Positions 1-6,533 of a DNA stretch of 8,581 nucleotides are shown piece after piece. A program made the translations under genes and the position numbers. Each line of letters opens with the position of its first letter. The stretch's first letter is position 1. Source of the DNA: Bacillota bacterium (lineage in GTDB: Bacteria; Bacillota_A; Clostridia; Lachnospirales; Lachnospiraceae); NCBI GenBank assembly GCA_023443925.1, contig JAEZSL010000154.1, forward strand, positions 1 to 8,581. Reading direction: 5' to 3'. The notes below the pieces were generated by a model, which searched no databases, had not been told where the DNA came from, and saw nothing but the letters and a program-made list of their open reading frames with translations.

Positions 1-2
1 AA

Positions 3-71
3 CGTGAACTGCGCGATACACAGGATGCACTTGATGTGCTAAAAAAAGCCATCAGCATTCTTGGAAAATAA
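3..71 (+). CDS. IS3-family OrfA, C-terminal end (partial)
   Basis: The last 22 codons of an IS3 orfA run in from the left window edge and end at TAA (69-71). The visible peptide ends in LKKAISILGK, the typical end of the leucine-zipper/coiled-coil tail of IS3 OrfA, which carries the helix-turn-helix DNA-binding part of the transposase further upstream. An A7 run (41-47) lies in this frame as CTA-AAA-AAA-GCC. The orfB frame is exactly -1 relative to this one, so the run is a plausible site for programmed -1 frameshifting to make the OrfAB fusion. Whether the rest of orfA is intact cannot be seen. Confidence 0.75.
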   Translation, partial: RELRDTQDALDVLKKAISILGK

Positions 72-687
72 CAGAAGCCATATATCTTGAGGTTTCTGAA
101 AAGACGGAAGCAGCTAAAAAAGAAAACGGCCAGGTTTCCGTCTCTGGGATGCTGAAAATACTAGGCGTTTCACGGTCAGATTACCGTGGGTGGCTGAAAC
201 ACATGCCTTCTGATATGCAAAAACGAAAGGAGGCTATGAAAGCCAAAATCAAGGATATCTATGTGGATTCGAAACAAAACTACGGAGCACCCAAAATCAC
301 CAAGGAACTACAAAAAGGCGGAGAAATCATCTCGGAACGTACCGTTGGTAAATATATGAGAGAAATGGGAATAAAAGCGCAATGGGTAAAACCATGGACC
401 ATCACAACCAAAGATTTCGATTTTAGCTACGAACTACAGAATATCCTGAATGAACAGTTTAATCCTGACGCCCAAATGCCATTTGGTGCAGTGATATTAC
501 CTATATCTGGACAAGAGACGGTTTCGTCTATCTGACCAGTATTCTCGATTTATTTTCCAGAAAAATCATCGCTTGGACTCTTTCCAAAACAATGGAGGTA
601 AGCTGTGTGATTGATACAATAAACAAGGCAAAAGTAAGGTGTAATACAGATTTACCACTGATTCTACATAGTGACCGAGGAAGTCAG
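41..687 (+). pseudogene. IS3-family OrfB transposase, frameshifted and truncated
   Basis: The orfB reading frame is open in the -1 frame from the slippery A7 at 41 (KITEAIYLEV) through the HTH_21-like block (SKQNYGAPKITKELQ, RTVGKYMREMGIKAQW) to FNPD at 458-469. The frame then changes. From 472 the continuation PNAIWCSDITYI...SRKIIAWTLS...LILHSDRGSQ is in the next frame, so one base was probably lost in the Arg codon expected between Asp and Pro (470-471). The first two acidic residues of the DDE retroviral-integrase fold are visible (SDITY and HSDRG). The third (Glu) is missing because homology ends at 687. The uninterrupted 128-codon frame ending at 535 is therefore only a front part with an out-of-frame tail. 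Non-functional. Confidence 0.85.
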
Positions 688-1089
688 CCTTACTATCTTA
701 CTACTAAGATTTTTTACACAATCATGGTAAAAGTCAACCCCATAAAGGGTTTCTTTTGTTAAATCGACTCAGTATCGTATCTGAGACTGGCTGTTCTTCA
801 AAGCTTATTGTATGCAGTGTACTGAAGGTGAAGATCAAGAATAAGTTTTCAACAATCTCATCATCAGAGCAATCAAATAGTTCTTTTATTATCAAGGTAC
901 CGAATATTACATTTATGGAGTATTCGGTCTGGATGCTTTGTCATAATAAACAGAAAAATCTTCCTCGATAATGAACAGAAACATTTCATCTGCAAATATC
1001 TTCCCCATGATTTTTCAAAGCATTTCGTTCACGTTCCGTAATATTAACAAAACTATCGTCTAAAGATATATGCTGACCACCATTTTCAT
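688..1089 (-). pseudogene. IS1182-family transposase, N-terminal remnant with several frameshifts
   Basis: Reading the minus strand from about 1089 down to 688 gives, in shifting frames, the ordered blocks of an IS1182-type (DUF772/InsH N-terminal) DDE transposase. They are NGGQHISLDDSFVNITERER, then KIFADEMF, EEDFSVYYDKASRPNTP, LIIKELFDCSDDEIVENL, LDLHLQY, ISFEEQPVSDTILSRFN, and finally YGVDFYHDCVKNLSSKIV. At least four indels are needed to join them. Only the N-terminal third to half of the family length is present; the catalytic DDE core and both inverted repeats are missing. The likely start is the minus-strand ATG at 1089-1087, with one A lost just after it. The plus-strand open frame at 756-971 overlies this relic and is not a gene. 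The 687/688 junction with the IS3 relic suggests insertion or deletion-mediated fusion of two elements. Confidence 0.8.
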
Positions 1090-1633
1090 TAACTTATAAT
1101 AGGATGTAATGTTTATTTACTGTAAAATATAAATTTTCAAGGTGCTATTTGATAGGGATTATGACTCCAATATCATAGTATCACTATAAATAAAATTGGA
1201 TTCTACAAATAATTGTTATACTTCCATTATGATATATTAAATATCAGAAAAGACTTATTAATTGCAATTATATACCAATAACTTACAATTATCAACTTAT
1301 TACTCTATTATTAGAGAATTAAATTCATTAGATTACACTGGTAGTATTTCTTTCGACTATATACTGAAGTAATAAAGATGTTCAAACGGTTATGCGAGAT
1401 AAACTCCTTGGTACGACTTTGAATCTTTACACGGGTTTTCTGGGCAACATTACTGTTTTGCATGATATTACGCTGTGTGAGTCCACCACCTGTAAGAATT
1501 ATAATTTCATGGTAGTTGGTCATAAATGACATTCTTATAATGTATTAGCCTCAGTTTACTGTATTCATGCATTATAAGAAATATTAAATGAAAAGTGATT
1601 TTCCATAATAGTAGAAAAATGATTTTAAGATGA
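1090..1633. other. AT-rich non-genic stretch, nothing recognised
   Basis: About 540 bases with no supported gene. Most of it (1090-1365) is very AT-rich, with stops in all frames. A less AT-rich patch (about 1375-1500) is open in two ways: a minus-strand 73-codon frame (1311-1532, containing LTGGGLTQRNIM and QKTRVKIQSRTKEF) and a plus-strand 45-codon frame (1392-1529). Neither peptide resembles a family I know and neither has a convincing ribosome binding site. The patch may be a further decayed gene fragment, in keeping with relics on both sides. Confidence 0.5.
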
Positions 1634-1807
1634 ATTATAGTTAGGATTATTCATGGGCGCAAATCGGTCGGATTATATACGGATTCTAAGAATATACCGG
1701 CTCAGAAATGTTATAAAAAATGTGGATTTGAAATAACTGATACAATAATACGTAAAATGGCAAACGGCAAAAACATAAACCGCATAAAAATGGAGGTAAC
1801 CCTTTAA
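1634..1807 (+). pseudogene. GNAT-family N-acetyltransferase, C-terminal fragment
   Basis: An open stretch ending at TAA (1805-1807) encodes about 57 residues whose core, VGLYTDSKNIPAQKCYKKCGF, is the classic motif-B end of GNAT acetyltransferases (the LYTDSxNxxAQxxYxKxGF pattern). It is followed by a short basic tail ending in NRIKMEVTL. There is no in-frame start codon; a TGA at 1631-1633 closes the frame upstream. The acetyl-CoA-binding motif A is not found in the preceding bases. It is therefore a 3' remnant of a gene whose front has been lost. The substrate cannot be inferred. It lies about 120 bp upstream of chbP and seems unrelated to it. Confidence 0.75.
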
Positions 1808-1837
1808 GTTTACCACCCACCCATTCTGGACAATTAT

Positions 1838-1866
1838 ATACAAATATTCGCACCACTAGCAATACC
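1838..1866 (+). promoter_or_regulatory. Candidate regulator site upstream of chbP
   Basis: ATACAAAT (1838-1845) followed about 16 bp later by CAATACC (1860-1866). A similar arrangement, ATACAAAT then CGATACC, lies at 6451-6480 before the kinase gene. The 3' half covers the place where a -35 box would be. It is proposed as an activator (response-regulator) site from similarity alone. Confidence 0.35.
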
Positions 1867-1885
1867 CTAAATAATACCGTGTGTT

Positions 1886-1891
1886 TATAAT
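1886..1891 (+). promoter_or_regulatory. chbP promoter, -10 box
   Basis: A perfect TATAAT lies 34 bp before the chbP ATG, predicting a start of transcription near 1898 and a leader of about 28 nt. The hexamer at the -35 position (1863-1868, TACCCT) is poor, which suggests activator dependence. Short inverted arms ATACC (1874-1878) and GGTAT (1895-1899) flank the -10 and might be an operator. Confidence 0.55.
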
Positions 1892-1925
1892 AGAGGTATC
1901 ATAATATGGGAGGGTGTTGTTACCT

Positions 1926-4460
1926 ATGAAATATGGATATTTTGATAATGTTAAAAGGGAATATGTAATTGATAAAGTGGATTTACCCACTTCCTGGACC
2001 AATTATTTAGGTGTGAAAGATATGTGTGCGGTTGTAAACCATACGGCCGGAGGCTATCTGTTTTACAAGTCCCCGGAATATCACCGCATTACAAGGTTTC
2101 GGGCAAACAGCGTACCGATGGACCGGCCGGGACATTATGTCTATGTCCGGGATGACGAAACCGGAGATTTCTTTAGCATATCCTGGCAGCCGGTAGGAAA
2201 ATCTCTGACCAAAGCTAGTTATGAATGCCGGCATGGACTGTCCTATTCGAAATATTCCTGCGAATACAAAGGGATTAAAGCAGAGCAGACCTTATTCATA
2301 CCCATTGCCGATCCGGTGGAGCTTTGGGACGTAATGGTTAAGAATAACGGGGATACTCCCAGAAATTTAAGCGTGTTTTCTTACTGTGAATTCTCTTATC
2401 ACCATATTGATATGGATAACCGGAACTATCAGATGAGTAATTATGCGGCCGGTTCTTCCTATAAAAATGGTGTAATCGAACATGATCTCTTTTACGAAGA
2501 ATTCGGCTATCAATATTTTACCGCCAATTTTGAACCCGACAGTTTTGACTGCCTTCGGGATAAATTTATCGGCCCCTACCGGACAGAAAGCAATCCTCTT
2601 GCAGTGGAAAAAGGCATCTGCGGCGGAAGCTTTGAAAAAGGAAATAACCACTGTGGTTCCCTGCAAAAAAAGATATCATTAAAACCAGGGGAAGAAGTAA
2701 AGCTTTTATTTATGTTAGGAGAAGGCAATCGGGAAGCCGGTTACCAAATGAGGGAAAAGTATTCGGATTATAAAAATGTAGAGAAAGCCTTTCAGGAACT
2801 GGCAGCGTTTTGGGAAGAAAAGCTTAGTAAACTTCAGATTCAGACGCCTAGTGAAGGTATGAATACTTTAATTAATATCTGGAATCTGTATCAGGCTGAA
2901 ATTAATGTCATGTTTTCACGGTTTGCCTCTTTTATAGAAGTAGGCGGCAGGACAGGACTTGGTTACCGGGATACAGCACAGGATGCCATGACGGTTCCCC
3001 ATTCTAATCCCGAAAAATGCCGTCAGAGACTGGTGGAACTCCTTAGAGGCCTGGTATCTACAGGTTATGGTCTTCATTTATTCCAGCCGGAATGGTTTGA
3101 TCCGGACACGGAAGTGAAACCCTTTAAATCTCCTACGGTAATTCCCACACCAAATAAAAATGATATGATACATGGCATTGAGGATGCCTGCTCCGATGAC
3201 GCCCTGTGGCTGGTTAGTTCCATTGTGGAGTATGTTAAGGAAACCGGAGAATTTTCTTTTCTTTCAGAAGAGCTTACTTATGCGGATAAGGGAAGCGGTA
3301 CCGTATACGAGCATATGAAGAAAATACTGGATTTCTCTGGGGAACAAGTGGGGAACAGCGGAATCTGCAAGGGACTTCGGGCAGACTGGAATGACTGCTT
3401 AAACCTGGGAGGCGGAGAGAGCGCGCTGGTATCCTTCCTGCATTATTGGGCCTTAGGCAATTTTTTGGAGGCAGCAAAATATTTAGGTAACACAGAAGAT
3501 GTAAATAAATACACCGCCATGCGGAAACGTGTAAAAGAAGCCTGTGACCGTGAGCTTTGGGATAAGGATTGGTATATCCGGGGAATAACAAAAAAAGGCA
3601 GAAAAATTGGTACCAGTGAGGATAAGGAAGGTAAAATCCACCTGGAATCCAACGCCTGGGCTGTTTTATCCGGTGCGGCAGATCAGGAAAAAGGAATCAA
3701 AGCCATGGATAGTATTCATAAGTATCTCTATACTCCCTACGGTATTATGTTAAATGGGCCGTCATATACTGTGCCGGATGAGGATATTGGTTTTGTAACA
3801 AGGGTTTACCCGGGACTAAAAGAAAACGGAGCTATTTTCAGTCATCCCAATCCCTGGGCATGGGTGGCGGAATGCAATCTTGGCAGAGGAGACAGGGCTA
3901 TGGAGTTTTATGATGCCCTTTGTCCTTATAATCAGAATGACATGATTGAAATCAGAGAAGCGGAACCTTACTCCTACTGTCAGTTTATTATGGGCAGAGA
4001 CCACACGGGATTTGGAAGGGCAAGACATCCCTTTATGACGGGAACCGGCGGCTGGGCTTATTTCGCCGCAACCAGGTACATATTGGGGATAAGACCACAG
4101 TTTGACCGTCTGGTAATTGATCCCTGTATTCCGGCCGACTGGAAGGAATTCCAGGTAAACAGAGAGTGGCGGGGTGTTCGGTACGATATTACAGTTCGAA
4201 ACCCGGACGGAGTCATGAAAGGTGTAAAATCCATTACTTTAAATGGTATAGAAGTCGATGAAATACGATTCGGGCAGCCGGAGGGGTCTGACAGTGGTAC
4301 CGGAGGCAGTAAGGAATTTACTAAAACACAGGATAGCAGTATTGACTTCTCAAAAACACAGGATAGCAGTATGGAATTTTTAACAACGCAAGACAGCAGC
4401 AAGGAAAACTCCGGAAAACAGGAGAGTGTTATAAATAAAATTATAGTCATCATGGGATAG
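1926..4460 (+). CDS. chbP: N,N'-diacetylchitobiose phosphorylase (GH94)
   Basis: A cytoplasmic glycoside phosphorylase that splits (GlcNAc)2 with phosphate into GlcNAc-1-P and GlcNAc. I chose the ATG at 1926 (844 aa, beginning MKYGYFDN as in known ChbP) over the GTG at 1914, because the ribosome binding site GGGAGGG (1908-1914) would overlap the GTG. The layout is an N-terminal beta-sandwich (about 1-270, with RPGHYVYVRDD and SISWQPV), an alpha/alpha-six barrel (about 310-725) and a C-terminal beta layer. The general acid is the second Asp of ADWNDCLNLGGGES (about D490). Sugar and phosphate site candidates are R342, R348 and D349 in GGRTGLGYRDTAQD, H640 in FSHPNPW and T705-G706 in MTGTGGW. 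The close match along the whole length to Vibrio ChbP (from memory) favours chitobiose over cellobiose or cellodextrins. Oddity: a repeated Ser/Thr/Gln/Asp-rich insert (residues 796-835) before the last beta strand makes it about 40 residues longer than usual. First gene of an operon with the mutase. Confidence 0.92.
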   Translation: MKYGYFDNVKREYVIDKVDLPTSWTNYLGVKDMCAVVNHTAGGYLFYKSPEYHRITRFRANSVPMDRPGHYVYVRDDETGDFFSISWQPVGKSLTKASYECRHGLSYSKYSCEYKGIKAEQTLFIPIADPVELWDVMVKNNGDTPRNLSVFSYCEFSYHHIDMDNRNYQMSNYAAGSSYKNGVIEHDLFYEEFGYQYFTANFEPDSFDCLRDKFIGPYRTESNPLAVEKGICGGSFEKGNNHCGSLQKKISLKPGEEVKLLFMLGEGNREAGYQMREKYSDYKNVEKAFQELAAFWEEKLSKLQIQTPSEGMNTLINIWNLYQAEINVMFSRFASFIEVGGRTGLGYRDTAQDAMTVPHSNPEKCRQRLVELLRGLVSTGYGLHLFQPEWFDPDTEVKPFKSPTVIPTPNKNDMIHGIEDACSDDALWLVSSIVEYVKETGEFSFLSEELTYADKGSGTVYEHMKKILDFSGEQVGNSGICKGLRADWNDCLNLGGGESALVSFLHYWALGNFLEAAKYLGNTEDVNKYTAMRKRVKEACDRELWDKDWYIRGITKKGRKIGTSEDKEGKIHLESNAWAVLSGAADQEKGIKAMDSIHKYLYTPYGIMLNGPSYTVPDEDIGFVTRVYPGLKENGAIFSHPNPWAWVAECNLGRGDRAMEFYDALCPYNQNDMIEIREAEPYSYCQFIMGRDHTGFGRARHPFMTGTGGWAYFAATRYILGIRPQFDRLVIDPCIPADWKEFQVNREWRGVRYDITVRNPDGVMKGVKSITLNGIEVDEIRFGQPEGSDSGTGGSKEFTKTQDSSIDFSKTQDSSMEFLTTQDSSKENSGKQESVINKIIVIMG
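4311..4430 (+). repeat. Four 30-bp tandem repeats in the 3' end of chbP
   Basis: Four in-frame 30-bp units (4311-4340, 4341-4370, 4371-4400, 4401-4430) encode KEFTKTQDSS, IDFSKTQDSS, MEFLTTQDSS and the degenerate KENSGKQESV. Units 1 and 2 share an identical 20-base block (4323-4342 and 4353-4372). The units lie between the LNGIEVDEI strand and the terminal strand NKIIVIMG, so the reading frame and the last strand are kept. This looks like replication-slippage expansion in a surface loop. Confidence 0.9.
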
Positions 4461-4486
4461 ATTTCGTAATCAAAGGAGGTTGCAGG

Positions 4487-5938
4487 ATGATAAAGTTTGG
4501 TACAGGCGGCTGGAGAGCCATTATAGGAGAAGATTTTACCAAATCAAACATACAGAAGTTATCAAAAGCTCTGGCAATGAAAATGCTAAATGAGGGTGTA
4601 ACGGAAAACGGAATTGCAATTGGTTATGACAGGCGTTTTCTCTCTAAGGAAGCCATGCGGTGGGCCGGTGAAATATTTGCGGCAGAGGGAATTACGGCCT
4701 ATCTGATTAACCGTTCTTCCCCGACACCTCTTATTATGTATTATGTCATGAAGCACGAGCTGTCTTACGGTATGATGATTACCGCCAGCCACAATCCGGC
4801 AATCTATAACGGAATTAAGGTATTTACCTATGGAGGCAGGGATGCGGATGAGCTTCAGACCCAGGATATTGAAAATTATATTTCCGACGTGTCGGAGGAT
4901 GAAGTGAAGGGAATGGAATATGAAAAGGCGGTAGAGTCAGGACTTATCCAGGAGATAAACCCACTAAACGAATACCTGGATAATATTATTAACAGTATCG
5001 ACATGCAGGCCATTAAGGACCGTGGATTGCGGATTGCACTGGACCCCATGTACGGAGTCAGCGAGACCTCCTTAAAGACCATTCTTTTAACGGCAAGATG
5101 CGAAGTGAATACCATCCATGACCGCCATGATACCTTATTCGGCGGGAAACTTCCGTCACCTTCGGCACAGACCTTAAAAAGCCTGAAAAATTATGTAACG
5201 GATCACAATATGGATATCGGCATAGCTACGGATGGGGATGCGGACCGGATCGGGGTCATTGATGATACGGGCAGATTTCTTCACCCCAATGATCTTATGG
5301 TGGTACTGTATTATTACCTGGTGAAATATAAAGGCTGGCATGGTGCCGTAGTAAGAAATATTGCTACCACCCACATGTTAGATAAAGTAGCCGCAAGCTT
5401 TGGTGAAAAGTGCTATGAAGTTCCCGTGGGCTTTAAATATATCTCTGCCAAAATGCAGGAAACCAACGCCATTATCGGCGGAGAATCTTCCGGAGGCTTA
5501 ACGGTCAGAGGCCATATTAACGGGAAGGACGGCATCTATGCGGCGGCACTGCTGATTGAAATGATTTCGGTAACCGGCAAGAATTTATCCCGTATCATAA
5601 ATGAAATTGAACAGGAATGCGGTTCCATCTATATGGAAGAGAGGGATTATAAATTTAACCAGGAGAAAAAGGAAGAAATTTATCAGACCCTTCTTGTGGA
5701 TAAATGCCTGCCGGATATACCCTTCCCGGTGGATAGAATCTCTTATCTGGACGGCTGCAAAATCTATTTTAAAAACGGAGGCTGGATCATTGCCAGATTT
5801 TCCGGAACGGAACCGCTTCTGCGTATCTTTTGTGAGATGCCAAAGCCAGAGGATGCCATAAAACTATGTGAAATATATGAAGAATTTTTTAATTTGAATA
5901 ACAGAAACAGTAATGAGCAAAAAAGAATGGTTATATAA
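4487..5938 (+). CDS. Alpha-D-phosphohexomutase, probable GlcNAc-1-P/GlcNAc-6-P mutase
   Basis: A 483-aa member of the phosphoglucomutase/phosphomannomutase superfamily with all four active-site loops: the catalytic phosphoserine S101 in TASHNP (99-104), the Mg-binding loop DGDADR (249-254), the sugar-specificity loop GGESSGG (331-337) and the phosphate-binding loop RFSGTEPLLR (437-446). FGTGGWR (4-10) also fits. The start has an ideal AAAGGAGGT (4472-4480) 6 bp ahead. It follows chbP by 26 bp, so the two are surely co-transcribed. From that I infer the job is to convert the GlcNAc-1-P released by ChbP into GlcNAc-6-P. The same phosphorylase-mutase pairing occurs in Vibrio chitin-utilisation clusters (from memory). 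The specificity loop reads GESSG, not the GEMSG of mannose/glucose or the GEQSG of GlmM enzymes, so sequence alone leaves glucose-1-P, mannose-1-P and GlcN-1-P open. The last 14 residues are hydrophilic and outside the fold. Confidence 0.88.
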   Translation: MIKFGTGGWRAIIGEDFTKSNIQKLSKALAMKMLNEGVTENGIAIGYDRRFLSKEAMRWAGEIFAAEGITAYLINRSSPTPLIMYYVMKHELSYGMMITASHNPAIYNGIKVFTYGGRDADELQTQDIENYISDVSEDEVKGMEYEKAVESGLIQEINPLNEYLDNIINSIDMQAIKDRGLRIALDPMYGVSETSLKTILLTARCEVNTIHDRHDTLFGGKLPSPSAQTLKSLKNYVTDHNMDIGIATDGDADRIGVIDDTGRFLHPNDLMVVLYYYLVKYKGWHGAVVRNIATTHMLDKVAASFGEKCYEVPVGFKYISAKMQETNAIIGGESSGGLTVRGHINGKDGIYAAALLIEMISVTGKNLSRIINEIEQECGSIYMEERDYKFNQEKKEEIYQTLLVDKCLPDIPFPVDRISYLDGCKIYFKNGGWIIARFSGTEPLLRIFCEMPKPEDAIKLCEIYEEFFNLNNRNSNEQKRMVI

Positions 5939-5997
5939 ATGAGATTATATAAAAGAAGAGAATGGTAAATTTTCACTTTTACAGGGGGTCCTAAAAC

Positions 5998-6048
5998 ATG
6001 AAAAATTCTGATAATAATTATGGAATAATTACAAACGCTTTATTGTAA
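5998..6048 (+). CDS. Possible 16-codon mini-ORF or decayed gene start
   Basis: ATG at 5998 is preceded, at 8 bp, by a strong ribosome binding site AGGGGGT (5983-5989) and runs 16 codons (MKNSDNNYGIITNALL) to TAA at 6046-6048. It sits 59 bp after the mutase stop, on the same strand and presumably in the same transcript. It matches nothing I know. It could be a small peptide, or the translation-initiation region of a third operon gene whose body has been deleted. The strong signal with so short a frame favours the second, but no remaining gene body is visible. Confidence 0.3.
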   Translation: MKNSDNNYGIITNALL

Positions 6049-6089
6049 TTTTAACTCAAGATTTAAGATGCTTTTTAACAAAAAATATA

Positions 6090-6132
6090 CTCCCGGGAGA
6101 TAAGGCTGCCTGTATTGATAGAAAGGCAGCCT
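6090..6132 (+). terminator. Hairpins after the chbP-mutase operon, possible weak terminator
   Basis: An 8-bp perfect stem AGGCTGCC (6103-6110)/GGCAGCCT (6125-6132) with a 14-base loop, directly preceded by the 10-bp palindrome CTCCCGGGAG (6090-6099). No T run follows on the plus strand, so it is not a standard rho-independent terminator. It may instead pause polymerase or protect the 3' end of the mRNA. On the minus strand the palindrome is followed by a T run. Confidence 0.35.
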
Positions 6133-6216
6133 CTCAGTTTGATATCCGGAGGCTCATAAGTTATAATCCAGCTTAATTAAGTTGGAAATTATTTCTTTTT
6201 ATTAAAGGTTAAATAT

Positions 6217-6224
6217 GTTATAAT
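6217..6224 (+). promoter_or_regulatory. Extended -10 promoter of a candidate small transcript
   Basis: TG-T-TATAAT (TG at 6216-6217, TATAAT at 6219-6224) is close to an ideal extended -10. No good -35 is present (T-rich 6196-6200), which an extended -10 can tolerate. Transcription would start near 6231, with a terminator about 130 bp on and no gene between. Confidence 0.45.
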
Positions 6225-6230
6225 GGAAAA

Positions 6231-6366
6231 AGAAAAAAGAAAGTATAATGAGGGTTGTATATTTGCTTTAGATTCAAGCCATATAACGTGGAATGTGAAA
6301 TAAGCTTGCTTAAAATATGATACAAAGATGTAACGATGGGCTGTTCTGACGGATGGCCCATTTTTT
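6231..6366 (+). ncRNA. Candidate small RNA or orphan leader between mutase and kinase
   Basis: A stretch of about 136 nt is bounded by an extended -10 promoter and a rho-independent terminator, with no coding frame beyond seven codons (ATG at 6248). Four complementary arms occur inside it: GCTT (6265-6268), AAGC (6276-6279), AAGC (6302-6305) and GCTT (6308-6311). They can pair as two local hairpins or swap partners, and CAAGC (6275-6279) can also pair with GCTTG (6304-6308). I could not match it to a known riboswitch or RNA family. It may be a trans-acting small RNA, an attenuated leader of the kinase gene, or chance. Boundaries are approximate. Confidence 0.3.
6336..6366 (+). terminator. Rho-independent terminator
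   Basis: Stem ATGGGCTGT (6336-6344)/ATGGCCCAT (6353-6361), nine pairs including two G-T wobbles, with an 8-base loop. It is followed at once by a T run (six T, 6361-6366). It would stop both the candidate small transcript and any read-through from the chbP-mutase operon, separating that operon from the kinase gene. Confidence 0.8.
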
Positions 6367-6392
6367 CCTTATACAATAAATTTCATATAAAT

Positions 6393-6479
6393 CCATGCAA
6401 ATCACTTGCCCCCTTGCGATACTTAGAATAGCATGTTTAAGCCAATACCCATACAAATCTCAAACTCCGCTTACGATAC
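6393..6479 (+). repeat. Imperfect direct repeat pair upstream of the kinase gene
   Basis: Copy 1 (6393-6422) reads CCATGCAAATC...CTTGCGATAC. Copy 2 (6449-6479) reads CCATACAAATC...CTTACGATAC. The two ends of each copy are conserved, the middle differs, and the copies start 56 bp apart. Copy 2 ends where the -35 of the kinase promoter should be. This is a likely pair of binding sites for an activator. Confidence 0.55.
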
Positions 6480-6497
6480 CGGTAAAACAAAATAGAC

Positions 6498-6503
6498 TAT
6501 AAT
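6498..6503 (+). promoter_or_regulatory. Kinase gene promoter, -10 box
   Basis: A perfect TATAAT predicts a start near 6510 and a leader of about 24 nt before the ATG at 6534. The -35 position (6475-6480, GATACC) is poor and overlaps the second direct-repeat copy, as in an activator-dependent promoter. Confidence 0.5.
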
Positions 6504-6533
6504 GTACATTCTACATACAGGAGGTTCTTTTAT

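Larger units (their letters stand above)
1..687 (+). mobile_element. Truncated IS3-family insertion sequence
   Basis: Remnant of an IS3-family element holding the end of orfA, the frameshift region and about two thirds of orfB. Its left part lies outside the window. On the right the transposase homology stops exactly after the HSDRGSQ block, where sequence of a second, oppositely oriented transposase begins. The part that should carry the third catalytic acidic residue (Glu) and the right inverted repeat is absent, so the copy cannot transpose by itself. Family assignment rests on recognised motifs, not on a search. Confidence 0.85.

Noticed and set aside
756..971. Plus-strand open frame of 71 codons
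   Set aside because: The minus strand here reads as IS1182 transposase blocks (for example ISFEEQPVSDTILSRFN), so this frame is an antisense shadow of a relic.
1311..1532. Minus-strand open frame of 73 codons in the AT-rich gap
   Set aside because: No recognisable family, no convincing ribosome binding site, and it lies among relics; not supported as a gene.
1914..1925. GTG at 1914 as the start of chbP
   Set aside because: The start would sit inside the ribosome binding site GGGAGGG, and known ChbP proteins begin MKYGYFDN, matching the ATG at 1926.
4058..4453. Minus-strand 131-codon frame opposite the chbP 3' end
   Set aside because: It is kept open by the codon pattern and the tandem repeat on the coding strand; its repeated LLSCV peptides are the antisense of the TQDSS units.
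6021..6177. Open frame without a start codon across the post-mutase hairpin region
   Set aside because: No start, no ribosome binding site, crosses a strong hairpin, and no family is recognised.
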